NCBI GenBank assembly: GCA_035578155.1
Contig: JAPWDM010000015.1
Coordinates: 13,378,574 to 13,442,573 of the forward strand
DNA length: 64,000 nt
Origin: Brachynemurus nebulosus
Lineage: Eukaryota; Arthropoda; Insecta; Neuroptera; Myrmeleontidae
Direction: 5' to 3'
The notes under the pieces are model-generated. The model was not told where the DNA came from. It searched no databases and saw only the letters and a program-made list of their open reading frames with translations. A program made the translations under genes and the position numbers. Every line of letters begins with the position of its first letter. Position 1 is the stretch's first letter. This document shows positions 14,040 through 24,591 of the stretch, piece after piece.

Positions 14040-14752
14040 TGTACACGCCTAAATGACTCTTGTACAAATGCCCCTTTTTGTAAACTAAATTTGCCGCTGG
14101 TTCATAAGCAATTAATAAAAATGCAACAAACGAAAATAACAAAGCGTAAGGCTAATAATATAATTGTACAAGTTATATGAGCAAAATTTTATTACTCACC
14201 AGTTGATATAGTAAATAGTTAATATGTGCGTAATTACAATAATCAGGTGGTAAAACATAGGATATAAAAAAAAAGGTTACCTGATTTTGTTGATTATTGT
14301 ATTGACTGACTATTTTTTCTCGTCCATTCACTTGAACTTGGTTATTGTGTACAATTGCAAGCGATCCAAACAAAAAGATAAATTTAAGCACAATTTTAAA
14401 GCAACAAAGCAATAGCACAATTTTAAATTAACAAAAGCAATATTTAGCACTATTTTAAAGTAACAAAGCAATATTTAGCACAATTTTAAAGCAACAAAAA
14501 AACCGAAAAAAATAGCAAACAATTTTTAACATACAAAAGTCGAACTTCGAAAATGCATACTGCCTACTGCTGTTATTGAAAAAAGCAGACAAAAAAATAT
14601 CAATTCAAAAAAAACTTGCACAAACGTGTAATACGCTTTATGTGTGTATTACAATAAAAACAAATATTAAAATTTTAAATTTAGGTATACAGTGTGCTGT
14701 ATACCGGGTGCACGAAATGCAATTAAAAATTAATTAAGTAAATGCCTAACCA
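14040..14752 (-). repeat. BEL/Pao 3' LTR
   Basis: 713 bp, starting TGTACACGCC on the plus strand and ending CCTAACCA. Near-identical to 20335-21051. It lacks the 4 bp (CTAC or TACC) present near 20464-20467 of the other LTR. An 81-codon frame inside each LTR is incidental. Confidence 0.95.
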
Positions 14753-14764
14753 TTCCCCCCCTCC
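14753..14764 (-). promoter_or_regulatory. Polypurine tract (plus-strand DNA primer)
   Basis: In element orientation GGAGGGGGGGAA abuts the TGG that begins the 3' LTR. This is where reverse transcriptase would start plus-strand DNA synthesis. Confidence 0.85.
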
Positions 14765-14931
14765 TGAAGGAAGTTCAGAATGGTCGGGATAGCCACGATT
14801 CTTTTACATTAGCAAAAGGAAACAAAAAAATGAAATCTAAATTATAGGCAATGCTAATAAATGTAAGCACAAACCAAAACTATTTCTTAATTCTAAATAT
14901 ATAAATTACGAAAAATTTACGAAACTTTGAG

Positions 14932-17900
14932 TTATTGAGTAGGCAATGGGCACAGCCTTACGACTGGCCGTTTGTAAGTTCCAGTCTTAGTTCGCACATC
15001 TGCGACTCTAACGATACCGTCATTACCAGGATACACCTTTTCGATGACCCCTAACGGCCAATGAAGGACCGGGCAATTATCTTGGCGAATAATAACTAAG
15101 GTACCGACTTCAACCGGGTGTGAAGGCGAGTTCAATTTCTGGCGTAGTTGCAAATCGTGCAAGTATTCTACACGCCACCTATGCCAGAAAGATTGAACTA
15201 AGCTGTCAAGTAAACGTTTTCTGTCTAAGAGACCAGGCTTTACCGAGCTCAAATCTATGCTAGGTAAGTACTGAAGTGGTGATGGCGTTAAAAAATGCGC
15301 TGGAGTTAGTGGTAAGGGTTCGGATGGATCCGAACTAAGCCAACAAAGTGGCCGCGAGTTTAAGAGTGCTTCAGTTTGCACTAAAACTGTGTTCAACTCC
15401 TCATACGTCAAGATTTGAGAACCTATAGCCTTATTGAAATGGCATTTAATTGCTTTAACATTACTCTCCCAGATACCGGAGAAATGAGGACTTTGAGGGG
15501 GATGCAATTTCCACTCAATCTTCCGCTCAAGAAGTTCAGCTTGTATTGACTGATTGTGCTCCTTAGAGTGCAAAAGTTTGTAGAGCGCATCCAACTCGTT
15601 CTTCGCTCCAATAAAATTTGTACCGCAATCGGACACCATAGTCTTCCACATACCTCGCCTTGCTAAAAACCGTTTGAATGCCCCTAGAAATGTCGAGGTG
15701 GAAAGATCCGAAGCTAACTCCATATGTAATGCTTTCGTAGCGAAACACACGAAAACACATAAATAAGCCTTTTGACTCTTAATTCCACGTCGTCTACCCA
15801 TTGTAACGGAATACGGACCAGCGTAATCGACGCCCGTAACTAGAAAAGGCTTTGCTTCTGAAACGCGTAGGGCAGGCAGGTTACCCATCATAGGAGATGT
15901 AGCTTGGGGCCGGAAACGAAAACAGTAATTACATTTTTTTAAACGATGTCGTACAGCATTACGACCGGACAAAATCCAGTATTTATGTCTCAGAATAGAC
16001 AAAACCAAATGTGGCCCTGTGTGCAAATTTCGACGATGACAATCATCTATAAGCAAATTTACGAAATGATGAGATTTTGGAAGTAACAAAGGGTGTATGT
16101 GATCAAAATCTAAATTTGAATTTTTCAAACGACCACCTACTCTAATCAAACCGTCCTTAAGAAATGGAGCTAATGACCGTAATCTTGTGGAGCACAACTG
16201 GTCCTTCTCTAGCAATTCAAATTCCTGGAAAAAATACTGTCTTTGAACCGCCTTAACAAGCATTAGCGTAGCATTTTCTAAATCTGCAGACGAAATGTCA
16301 CCAACAGATGTAATTATTTTACAAAAGCGCAAAACATAAACCGTAGCCCTCAGCAATTTCGGTAACGAAGAGCATCGATCTATCAACGATAGGAGTGGAC
16401 TTTCATCAGGAGCCCGAACTACCAAAGACGTAATTCTTTTCTCAGGAATATCAACATTCTCTGTATTAATAACGCTAATTGGCCAAAACGATGGTTCTTG
16501 CAATAACCATTCTGGACCATGTATCCATGCAGAATTATTGACTAACTGTGACGGTGTCAAGCCTCTCGATAGACAATCACTAATATTCTCCTTCCCCGCT
16601 ATATGATACCAATGCCGACAATCAATCAGCTCTTGAATTTTGGCTACCCTATTAGCGACAAAGGTAGCCCATTTGTGAGGTGGCGCCGAAATCCAGCATA
16701 ACGCCACTGTAGAATCGGAAAGGGCAAATATCTGATCAAATTTTAAATACGAGCTATATGTTTGTATTATAAAATTTAGCACCTTAGCCAGCAAATAAGC
16801 AACCAGTAATTCCAATCTCGGAATCGATAATGTTTTCATAGGCGCAACCTTTGTTTTAGAGCAAATCAAGCGAACCAAAGTATCGCCATTAGGAGCTGTA
16901 GTACGTAAATACACTACAGCGCCATAAGAAGCCAAACACGAATCAGCAAAACCGATAAGTGAAGTACGATAATTTTCACAAAAACCTATGTGCCTAGGAA
17001 CGTAAAAACCTTTAAGAAGTGGAAATTCGGTTTTAATTCGTTGCCACTGATTGACAACGTCCAAAGGCGGGGTATCATCCCAATCTAAATTGAGTTCCCA
17101 CAACTGTTTAATAAGTAATTTTAAAAGCAATGTGAATGGTGCCAAAAACCCGAGCGGGTCAAAAAGCCGAGCCACCGTAGAAAGTACGTTTCGCTTCGTA
17201 CAATCTTGAGGAATTAAACGCACCTGAAATATAAAGCGATCAGTATGTGGTTGCCATTGCAATCCCAATATTTTTAAGCAATCTGTTTCAAAATTAACAA
17301 GTTTGGGACTATGTAAATGTTGGGGTATTTCTTCTAGTAATGAATCCGAATTGACAGCCCACTTGACTAATTCGAATTGCCCAGAATGAAACAACTGAAT
17401 AAGTTCAGTATAAGCAATTTTAGCCCGATCCAAATCGGGCACGCTGCAAACTAAATCGTCCATGTAAAAGCATCTTTTTACAATTTCTGCTGCAAATGGA
17501 TAGTTACCACCCTCATCCAACGCCAACTGTTGCAAGGTTCGCAAAGCTAAAAAGGGAGACGATCTAACACCAAATGTGACAGTATTAAGCTCATAAATAT
17601 TAACTTGCTGGTTACTAGAGAAACGCCAAAGTATTCTCTGGAAACGCCTATGATCAGGATTAATTTTTATTTGCAAATACATTTGCTTAATATCTGCTGT
17701 AAACGCAATTTTATACAAGCGAAAATTCAAAAACACCTCTACAACATCTGCTTGCAATTTCGGGCCTGTGTGGAGAATATCGTTCAAGGAAACAAACGAA
17801 GTTGTTTTCGCACTAGCATCGAATACAAACCTCAAAGGAGTGCTGGTACTATCTAATTTCATAACGCCGTGATGAGGAATAAAATAGCCTTTTGTAATTA

Positions 17901-19419
17901 CTTCAGAGTCGCTGACTCTTGTCATATAACCTTTATCCAAATATTCCTGCAAAACAGAGCTATATTGCAATTTAAATTCAGGAAATTTCTCGAATTTTCG
18001 TTCTAACGATAGCAATCGTCGAAGTGCAGTTGAATAAGAATCTCCTAATACTTCAGGATTCTGTTTAAATGGCAAAACTGTTTGATATCGACCCGAAGAT
18101 TCACGAGTAATGGTGGTAGCATAAATTTCCTCGTACTCCATATCCTCTGGTTTGCTAAATTGTTTGGTTGGTATATCCTCAAGTTCCCAAAACTTAGACA
18201 CCAAATTTTCAAGCGAAGTATCGACAGTCGTAAAAAAACTCTGCAAATCCTCCGAATTAACGACAGCTGGAACTGCACCCATAATGACGTAGCCCAGACT
18301 GGTTTCAACTGCAACAGGAGAATTATTCGACCCAAAAATTTTATTTATTTCAAGCAAAATCGGAAATAGCTCAGCACCAATTATACCATCGATGTCACCT
18401 GGTGTACGAAAAGAGTCGTCGGCTAAAGGAAGATTTAAAAATTCCGATAGGGAATCAGTTCTCAGTTTTACATCTGGTAATTTATCTGTAACCTTGTCTA
18501 CCAGTAAAACATTTAACGAATACTGACATTGTGGGTTGAAACGCGACGATATAACCAAACAAGATAAACCTTTAACTGTATTTCCAGTGGTGCCAAGTCC
18601 TTTGACCACTGAATTACAATTTCTAATTTCTAAATTTTGTCGCTTAGCACATTCGATAGTAAGAAAATTAGCCTGGCTCCCAGAGTCTAATAACAAACGA
18701 ATTTTAGTTTTTACACCAAAAATATTGTGTGCGTTTACTGTAGCCGTTGATAATAAAACCGTCGATTTACAGGACAAAACTGTATTTGTAGCAGTAGAAC
18801 AAAGAGCCGTTGTATTTTGGGGTGTGGTGTCTGAATCATTTTGATGTGACGTGTCTAATTCAACATTTGAATTAGCATTCACCTGTTGATTATTTGCACT
18901 AATGCTGAAACTTGAGTTATGAGAGAGAGGAATTTTAGAATAATGTAATAACGAATGGTGTTTTCTCCCGCAATGTCGGCATGTAAATTTTGAATGACAT
19001 TCTACAACCTTATGGTTACCTAAGCAATTTAAGCACAAGGATTTTTCTTTTGCAATTTTAAAACGCTGCGATGCGTTTTTTTCCAAAAATTTGGAGCATT
19101 TCAAAATAAAGTGTGCGGATCGGCACAATGCGCATTTGTCTTTCGGGGTTTGTATTAAAAATGAGTGAGTAGACGTTCTATTTTTCGGCACTGAGGTAGT
19201 TGCCTTTCCAGAAGTAAATGTGGAAATTTTGGCCTGCTCTTTGACAAAGTCCAATACCTCCTTATAAGTAGGAATTGAGGATTTTCTTCGAGAATTTTCG
19301 AACAATTTGTTTGCTTCAGGATCCAGTTTCGACAAAAATAAATAGGCTAACATATAATCTGCTAAATCCTGAATTTCTAATTTTTTCAAAGCTTGACACG
19401 CCGTGTCAAATTGTTCCAA
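14932..19419 (-). CDS. BEL/Pao polyprotein: nucleocapsid, protease, RT, RNase H, integrase
   Basis: A 1495-residue open frame continues in the same frame as the gag segment upstream (one TAG between). Domains in order: the rest of gag; a Cys/His-rich nucleocapsid segment (about 95-155, CALC, CLNCLGNHKVVEC, CRHCGRKHH); an aspartic protease of the DUF1758 type (LLLDSGSQANF, ~243); reverse transcriptase with FVFDAS (~533) and catalytic YMDD (652-655); the Pao-type A17 region with SIPRLELL (~865) and RNase H-like FADSC (~824) and ALSDSTVAL (~899); integrase with an HHCC zinc region (about 1132-1166), Asp in GVDYAGPY (~1198), Asp in VSDCGTNF (~1264) and Glu in GIWESNVKAIK (~1318); and the C-terminal DUF5641 ending VVRLCPLP. 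Every catalytic motif looks intact. The products would copy the RNA and integrate the cDNA. Confidence 0.95.
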   Translation of the reverse strand: MEQFDTACQALKKLEIQDLADYMLAYLFLSKLDPEANKLFENSRRKSSIPTYKEVLDFVKEQAKISTFTSGKATTSVPKNRTSTHSFLIQTPKDKCALCRSAHFILKCSKFLEKNASQRFKIAKEKSLCLNCLGNHKVVECHSKFTCRHCGRKHHSLLHYSKIPLSHNSSFSISANNQQVNANSNVELDTSHQNDSDTTPQNTTALCSTATNTVLSCKSTVLLSTATVNAHNIFGVKTKIRLLLDSGSQANFLTIECAKRQNLEIRNCNSVVKGLGTTGNTVKGLSCLVISSRFNPQCQYSLNVLLVDKVTDKLPDVKLRTDSLSEFLNLPLADDSFRTPGDIDGIIGAELFPILLEINKIFGSNNSPVAVETSLGYVIMGAVPAVVNSEDLQSFFTTVDTSLENLVSKFWELEDIPTKQFSKPEDMEYEEIYATTITRESSGRYQTVLPFKQNPEVLGDSYSTALRRLLSLERKFEKFPEFKLQYSSVLQEYLDKGYMTRVSDSEVITKGYFIPHHGVMKLDSTSTPLRFVFDASAKTTSFVSLNDILHTGPKLQADVVEVFLNFRLYKIAFTADIKQMYLQIKINPDHRRFQRILWRFSSNQQVNIYELNTVTFGVRSSPFLALRTLQQLALDEGGNYPFAAEIVKRCFYMDDLVCSVPDLDRAKIAYTELIQLFHSGQFELVKWAVNSDSLLEEIPQHLHSPKLVNFETDCLKILGLQWQPHTDRFIFQVRLIPQDCTKRNVLSTVARLFDPLGFLAPFTLLLKLLIKQLWELNLDWDDTPPLDVVNQWQRIKTEFPLLKGFYVPRHIGFCENYRTSLIGFADSCLASYGAVVYLRTTAPNGDTLVRLICSKTKVAPMKTLSIPRLELLVAYLLAKVLNFIIQTYSSYLKFDQIFALSDSTVALCWISAPPHKWATFVANRVAKIQELIDCRHWYHIAGKENISDCLSRGLTPSQLVNNSAWIHGPEWLLQEPSFWPISVINTENVDIPEKRITSLVVRAPDESPLLSLIDRCSSLPKLLRATVYVLRFCKIITSVGDISSADLENATLMLVKAVQRQYFFQEFELLEKDQLCSTRLRSLAPFLKDGLIRVGGRLKNSNLDFDHIHPLLLPKSHHFVNLLIDDCHRRNLHTGPHLVLSILRHKYWILSGRNAVRHRLKKCNYCFRFRPQATSPMMGNLPALRVSEAKPFLVTGVDYAGPYSVTMGRRRGIKSQKAYLCVFVCFATKALHMELASDLSTSTFLGAFKRFLARRGMWKTMVSDCGTNFIGAKNELDALYKLLHSKEHNQSIQAELLERKIEWKLHPPQSPHFSGIWESNVKAIKCHFNKAIGSQILTYEELNTVLVQTEALLNSRPLCWLSSDPSEPLPLTPAHFLTPSPLQYLPSIDLSSVKPGLLDRKRLLDSLVQSFWHRWRVEYLHDLQLRQKLNSPSHPVEVGTLVIIRQDNCPVLHWPLGVIEKVYPGNDGIVRVADVRTKTGTYKRPVVRLCPLPTQ

Positions 19420-19434
19420 TAAATTATTTAATGA

Positions 19435-20067
19435 CTACGCATTTGTATTTTGAGCTGGTTTTAATGCTAAAATTTGCTCAAAATAATTATTTGCTAAGAT
19501 TCTAGGATCCTGGTATTTTTCAACAAGTGTTTGCCAAATTATTTCATAATTCGACCCGATAGGGGGTAAGCCCGAACAGACAGACAGTGCCTTGCCACTC
19601 AATTTTCCTATCAAATAATGCATTTTATCAGTGTCTGATAGCATATTATTTTCATGAATTCGTGTACGAAAACACTCATAGAATACCGGCCAATTAGAAA
19701 TCGAACCCGAAAAACTGGGCAAATCCAGCTTGGGGAGTTTTGGCTGTGCATCAACCATAGTATTACTTGCAGTATGTTTCGACAGAACCTTTTCTGAAAT
19801 AGCCAAAATGTGGCAGTAAATTTGATCAACCGCTTCTAATTCATGAAAATCTGGGACCGCTTCTTTATTTAATTCCAATTTTACATCGTTAATTGCGTCA
19901 ACAATTTCGTAAAATGCAGCTTTAGTTTCTTCTAATGTTTTAATGCGAATTTTGAAATTTTCTAACTGTACTGGATTGTCTATTTTTTTACCACAATCCA
20001 GTAAATTTTGCAATCGAAGAAAATATTGTTGCTTTTTTGCAGTTAATTTTTTTAACTTTTGCTCCAT
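19435..20067 (-). CDS. BEL/Pao gag N-terminal segment (ends at premature TAG)
   Basis: The 210-residue frame begins at an ATG about 240 bp inside the element. A basic, helical N-terminus (EQKLKKLTAKKQQYFLRLQN) is followed by a DUF1759 (Pao gag) domain: PKLPKLDLPSFSGSISNWP, YLIGKLSGKALSVCSGLP and KYQDPRILANNYF. It stops at TAG (19435-19437) in mid-domain, and the same frame then continues open into pol, so the stop interrupts one polyprotein and is not a normal gag-pol border. It is most simply a recent nonsense mutation. Readthrough cannot be excluded from sequence alone. Gag would form the particle that packages element RNA. Confidence 0.9.
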   Translation of the reverse strand: MEQKLKKLTAKKQQYFLRLQNLLDCGKKIDNPVQLENFKIRIKTLEETKAAFYEIVDAINDVKLELNKEAVPDFHELEAVDQIYCHILAISEKVLSKHTASNTMVDAQPKLPKLDLPSFSGSISNWPVFYECFRTRIHENNMLSDTDKMHYLIGKLSGKALSVCSGLPPIGSNYEIIWQTLVEKYQDPRILANNYFEQILALKPAQNTNA

Positions 20068-20308
20068 TTTGTTAAAATCAAAATGGTAACTTTTGTAAAC
20101 TGTACACTAAGCAAGATATAACGAGTGTAAAATTGTAATTATAAATACGCGCCAACTACTTATTATGCAATACTTTTATTAAATGCAACCACGTGCGTTG
20201 ATATGGTAAAACTTTCAAACAAATGTACTGAATGTAATGAAATTCGACTTTTACCAGTTATACCTAAGCATAAATAAGCCTAAACTTACGCAAAATCAAA
20301 AAATCAAT

Positions 20309-20324
20309 CCGGTTCGAATGGCCA
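20309..20324 (-). promoter_or_regulatory. tRNA primer-binding site of the BEL/Pao element
   Basis: On the plus strand CCGGTTCGAATGGCCA has the form of a tRNA 3' end: a T-loop-like GGTTCGAAT followed by a terminal CCA. Its complement would bind that tRNA. It lies 10 nt inside the 5' LTR. The tRNA species was not identified. Confidence 0.8.
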
Positions 20325-20334
20325 ACAAAAGGAA

Positions 20335-21051
20335 TGTACACGCCTAAATGACTCTTGTACAAATGCCCCTTTTTGTAAACTAAATTTGCCGCTGGTTCAT
20401 AAGCAATTAATAAAAATGCAACAAACGAAAATAACAAAGCGTAAGGCTAATAATATAATTGTACCTACAAGTTATATGAGCAAAATTTTATTACTCACCA
20501 GTTGATATAGTAAATAGTTAATATGTGCGTAATTACAATAATCAGGTGGTAAAACATAGGATAAAAGGAAAAAGGTTACCTGATTTTGTTGATTATTGTA
20601 TTGACTGACTATTTTTTCTCGTCCATTCACTTGAACTTGGTTATTGCGTACAATTGCAAGCGATCCAAACAAAAAGATAAATTTAAGCACAATTTTAAAG
20701 CAACAAAGCAATAGCACAATTTTAAATTAACAAAAGCAATATTTAGCACTATTTTAAAGTAACAAAGCAATATTTAGCACAATTTTAAAGCAACAAAAAA
20801 ACTGAAAAAAATAGCAAACAATTTTTAACATACAAAAGTCGAACTTCGAAAATGCATACTGCCTACTGCTGTTATTGAAAAAAGCAGACAAAAAAATATC
20901 AATTCAAAAAAAACTTGCACAAACGTGTAATACGCTTTATGTGTGTATTACAATAAAAACAAATATTAAAATTTTAAATTTAGGTATACAGTGTGCTGTA
21001 TACCGGGTGCACGAAATGCAATTAAAAATTAATTAAGTAAAGGCCTAACCA
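20335..21051 (-). repeat. BEL/Pao 5' LTR
   Basis: 717 bp, near-identical to 14040-14752, with TG...CA termini in element orientation. It should contain the promoter and the RNA start. The target-site copy GTATT follows at 21052-21056. Confidence 0.95.
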
Positions 21052-21086
21052 GTATTCCTTTTACATTATACCACATAAAGTCTATA

Positions 21087-22325
21087 TTAAATGTCCGATT
21101 TTATAAGTACAAAATAAAATACCATAATTTTTAACTTACACATATTTATTCCAAAAAGTAATCACCATTTACATCAATTATTTTCTGCCAACGCTGTGGC
21201 AATGAAAAAATTCCCCTTTTAAAAAATTCTTTATCTTTGTCATTTAAAAATTCTTCAAATGCAGATATCACTGAGTTACGCTCAGTGTAGCATTTTCCCT
21301 TTAAACAATTGCCAGGGGCCCCGAAAAAATGGAAATCGGTAAGAGAAATATCTGGTGAATAAGGTGGATAAGGCAGGGTTTCATGTCCTAATTCTGAGTT
21401 TTTGTACGGGAAACATATGCTCTTGCATTATCATGTAATAGTATTGGCCCACGTCTGTTCACCAATGCAGGTTGTAAACGACGCAGTTTCTCGTACATAT
21501 TTGCCAGTTCACGGCAATAAGATTCCGTTGTGATTGTTTCACCCGATTTCAAAAACGCATAATGGATAACACCTTCACTTTTCCACGGTATACTTAACAT
21601 AATCTTTTTCGGATGAAGGGGTTGCCTTTGCACGCTCCCTTGGGGCTTCTCCATGTCCCACCCACTGTCTTGATCTTCTTCGATTGTCATATAGGAGCTA
21701 TTTTCCGTCACAGGTAACAATTCTATCTAAAAATGATCCATTTTATTCCTATTCAGCAACGATGTGGCATCTTGTAGACATTGAAGTTTATTGGCTTCGG
21801 TCAATTCGTGAGGCACCCACCTGCCAAGTTTTTTCACTTTGCCAATGCTAGCAAGATGACGACTTGTGGTAGCAGTAGACACTCAAAATGTTGCAGCCAT
21901 TTGTTGACGGCTCGCCTGCAACTTTTGCTTGTAATTCTTCTTCATTAAGACGGCTAGGTGGACGCCTGCGGCGTTGACTTCTCAAATCAAAATTTCTTTT
22001 CTTGAAATTGGCAAACCATCGTCGTACCGTTCGTTCAGTACACGTGTCTTCTGCAAATTCTTGGTTAAATTCTCAAGCAGTTTCGACGGCATTTAATCCC
22101 TTTTTAAAATGAAAATGGTAAATAACACGAACATCACTTGATGATAACATTTTTACAAATGATAACAAAATACTTATAACAACGTTTTAAGTTTATCAAG
22201 CAGGTATAAACACACTCTATGAAGACGCCTTTTTACAACGCACAAATTATTTTAACATTAACTCAATAGGTCCTTTTACAATAACTACTGATTCAAAACT
22301 GAACTGAAAAGGGACATTTCATATG
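21087..22325 (-). mobile_element. mariner transposon, dead
   Basis: Ends around AAATGTCC (21091 side) and its inverted counterpart GGACATTT (22312-22319) mark imperfect TIRs. The total length of ~1.24 kb fits mariner. The transposase between them is broken. Confidence 0.75.
21110..22150 (-). pseudogene. mariner transposase pseudogene (DD34D type)
   Basis: Reading right to left: an N-terminal helix-turn-helix (about 22150-21900, VRRWFANFKKRNFDLRSQRR, then RRPPSRLNEEEL); frame slips around 21900; VTCDGK near 21720; a catalytic-region frame (21388-21720) with KKIMLSIPWKSEGVIHY, ESYCRELANMYEKL and LLHDNARAY (second Asp); then after another slip PYSPDISLTDFHFF (third Asp) and the C-terminal FKRGIFSLPQRWQKIIDVNG. 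These motifs are diagnostic of mariner. Several stops and frameshifts make it non-functional. Confidence 0.9.
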
Positions 22326-22364
22326 TAAGAACCCAATACTTCTGTCCCGTGAAGAATTAATAGT

Positions 22365-22565
22365 AAATTGAACCGGCGCATCACCTAGCGCACGACCGTT
22401 CAATAGTATGAAACCAAAACCCTCCATGAATTCTATTAGTTTTGCAGAACCCTATAAAATAATAACGAAGTGCCTATCAATAATTCTTCATCGCAGTCAT
22501 TTAAATCTCCCACCCAACAGTTAAAATCACCTAGTATGTATATCGGTTTGCAATCTGAGTATTGA
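22365..22565 (-). pseudogene. LINE endonuclease fragment
   Basis: The minus strand encodes IYILGDFNCWVGDLND (about 22500-22545), the GDFN motif of apurinic-type endonucleases. After stops and a frame slip comes a segment like GFGFILLNGRALGDAPVQFT. These two motifs occur in the same order in the LINE at 47-52 kb (GDFNARIG and SWGFSVINGRT). It is a short, divergent scrap of a related LINE. Confidence 0.65.
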
Positions 22566-22599
22566 ATAATTTTCTGTAAGATAAATTTAATATGTCAGT

Positions 22600-23935
22600 T
22601 AAGATAGCCCCGCCATTTTATTTTTTTTTAAATAAAAAGGGTTGTGCTGTATTGTGCTAGACGTGTGCTATAATGTGCCGTAAATAAAAAAAATTTTTTA
22701 TTAAAATTAAGACTTTTATGGCTAAAAAATATTTTTGGGCGTCAAGTTAGCCCTGCCATTTTCTTTTTTTCAAATACAAAAGGTTGTGCTGTATTGTGCC
22801 AGACATGTGCCACTATGTGCTGTAAATAAAAAAATTATTTTATTAAAATTACGACTTTTATGGCTAAAAACTATTTTTGGGCGTCAAGTTAGCCCCGCCA
22901 TTTTATTTTTTTCAAATAAAAAAGGTGCTGTATAAAAAAAATTTTTTTTGAAAATTACTATTTTTACAGCCGATTTTTGGGTCTAAAGTTAGCCCCGCCA
23001 TTTTGTTTTTTTAAAACAAAAATGGTTGTTCTGTATTGTGCTAGACGTGTGCTATAATGTGCCGTAAATAAAAAAATTATTTTATTAAAATTACGACTTT
23101 TATGGCTAAAAATTATTTTTGGGCGTCAAGTTAGCCCCGCCATTTTCTTTTTTCCAAATAAAAAAGGTTGTGCTTTATTGTGCCAGACATGTGCCACTAT
23201 GTGCCGTAAATAAAAAAATTGGTTTATTAAAATTACGAATTTTATGGTTAAAAACTACTTTTGGGCGTCAAGTTAGCTCCGCCATTTTATTTTTTTCAAA
23301 TAAAAAAGGTTGTGCTGTATTGTGCCAGACATGTGCTACAATGTGCCGTAAATAAAAAGAACTTTTTTTGAAAATTACTATTTTTACAGCCAATTTTTGG
23401 GTGTAAAGTTAGCCCCACCATTTTGTTTTTTTAAAACAAAAATGGTTGTTCTGTATTGTGCTAGACGTGTGCTACAATGTGCCATAAATAAAAAAAAATT
23501 TTTTTTTGAAAATTACGATTTTTGCAGGCAATTTTTGGGTGTAAAGTTAGCCCCGCCATTTTTTTTTTAACGAAAATGGTTGTTCCGTATTGTGCTACAT
23601 TTGTTCTAGAATGTACCGTAAATAAAAAAAAATGTTTTTGATAATTACAATTTTTACAGCCAATTTTTGCCTTTGCTTTTTTTAAACAAAAAGGTTGTTC
23701 TGTACTGAGCTAGACATGTGCTACCATGTGCCGCAAAAAAAAATTATTTTTTTTTACACTCAATTTTTATATCCATCAAGGTAGCACCTCTATGTTGCCC
23801 TTTTCAGAAAAAAAAACTTTTGTTGCAATGTGCTCTACATGTGTCATTATGTATACCGCCAGTAATTCAGGTGCCGAAAGAAAAAACAAAAAATTATTTA
23901 AAAAAAAAAAAAATTAGCCCCGTTTGAGAAATACA
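22600..23935. repeat. ~142 bp tandem satellite, about 9 copies
   Basis: The landmark TTAGCCCCGCCATTTT recurs near 22603, 22745, 22887, 22988, 23129, 23271, 23407 and 23545, with a degenerate final unit to ~23930. Spacing is 142, 142, 101 (a truncated unit), 141, 142, 136 and 138 bp. Each unit also holds GTGCTGTATTGTGCCAGAC, a second TGTGC word and a T/A-rich half. Units diverge more toward the right edge, as expected for a satellite array where exchange has stopped at the margin. Short frames through it are incidental. Confidence 0.9.
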
Positions 23936-24096
23936 CCAGTTACGCTGTTATGTTTTTGCTAGCTGACAGTTCATTTTATTAAATTGTTGCTACAAGTTTT
24001 CATAATACAAACAGGGTTCCTCAGCAGTTTTCGTGATGTATTTAAAAAAACTGAAACATTTGAAATTGAAATATTTAATAGTTAAAATAAAATATC

Positions 24097-24591
24097 TTTT
24101 TCTACAATCTTAGTGGAAAGTAGGCTTTTGCGCTCCTTGAAGAGAGCACAAAATGTGTATTTGCCGAAGACTATCGTTTCCGAGCAACGAAGTACTACTT
24201 TGCGCTTTAAAGCAGCAAAGTAATACTTTGTCGCTCACTCAACGTATATTTAATTACAAATCGGGTAGGCGTTGTTTATATTTTCTATGGTAACAAATAA
24301 AAAGATTCTAAAATTATCGTAATCAAGTGAAATATTAATTACATTAAATTTCAAAATAACTGCAAAATATTAATTAAAAATAGTAAATAATTATAATTAA
24401 TAAATAATAAGAATAAAATATTTAAAAAAATATGTATATATATGACGGAAATATGTAATAGTGACAGTGATTTCTCAAGTACACCTCTTCTGAAGCTGCA
24501 AAATTTATAATATTAAAGTAAATATTAACGTCCATTATTATTTTTTCAAGTATCTTTTAAATAAAAAAAAAATTATAAGATTGTAGAAAAA
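24097..24591. mobile_element. Small TIR element or foldback candidate
   Basis: TTTTTCTACAATCTTA (24097-24112) and its exact complement TAAGATTGTAGAAAAA (24576-24591) bracket 495 bp of non-coding DNA. GAGCACAAAATG also occurs both inside the left end (24144) and just outside the right end (24609). No transposase or clear target duplication is seen. Confidence 0.45.

Larger units (their letters stand above)
14040..21051 (-). mobile_element. Complete BEL/Pao LTR retrotransposon
   Basis: The 7.0 kb element is read from right to left. The LTRs (14040-14752 and 20335-21051) both have TG...CA ends in element orientation. A primer-binding site, one gag-pol frame and a polypurine tract lie between them in the expected order, and the element is flanked by GTATT on both sides. 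The LTRs differ by about six substitutions and one 4 bp indel over ~713 bp (just under 1%), so insertion was recent. The only lesion seen in the coding region is a single in-frame TAG at 19435-19437. It inserted next to the 57 bp tandem repeat on the left; a mariner lies on the right. Assignment to BEL/Pao rests on the gag, protease and C-terminal domains described below. Confidence 0.95.

Noticed and set aside
14173..14418. 81-residue frame beginning with a hydrophobic stretch (also 20472-20717)
   Set aside because: Both copies lie wholly inside the BEL LTRs; coding would be incidental to LTR conservation.
17605..18844. Several plus-strand open frames opposite the BEL polyprotein
   Set aside because: They lie antisense to a clearly coding 1495-codon frame with intact catalytic motifs and show no domains of their own.
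22735..23355. 66- and 78-residue repeat proteins across the satellite
   Set aside because: They are simply the 142 bp monomer read in one frame and are interrupted by the truncated unit.
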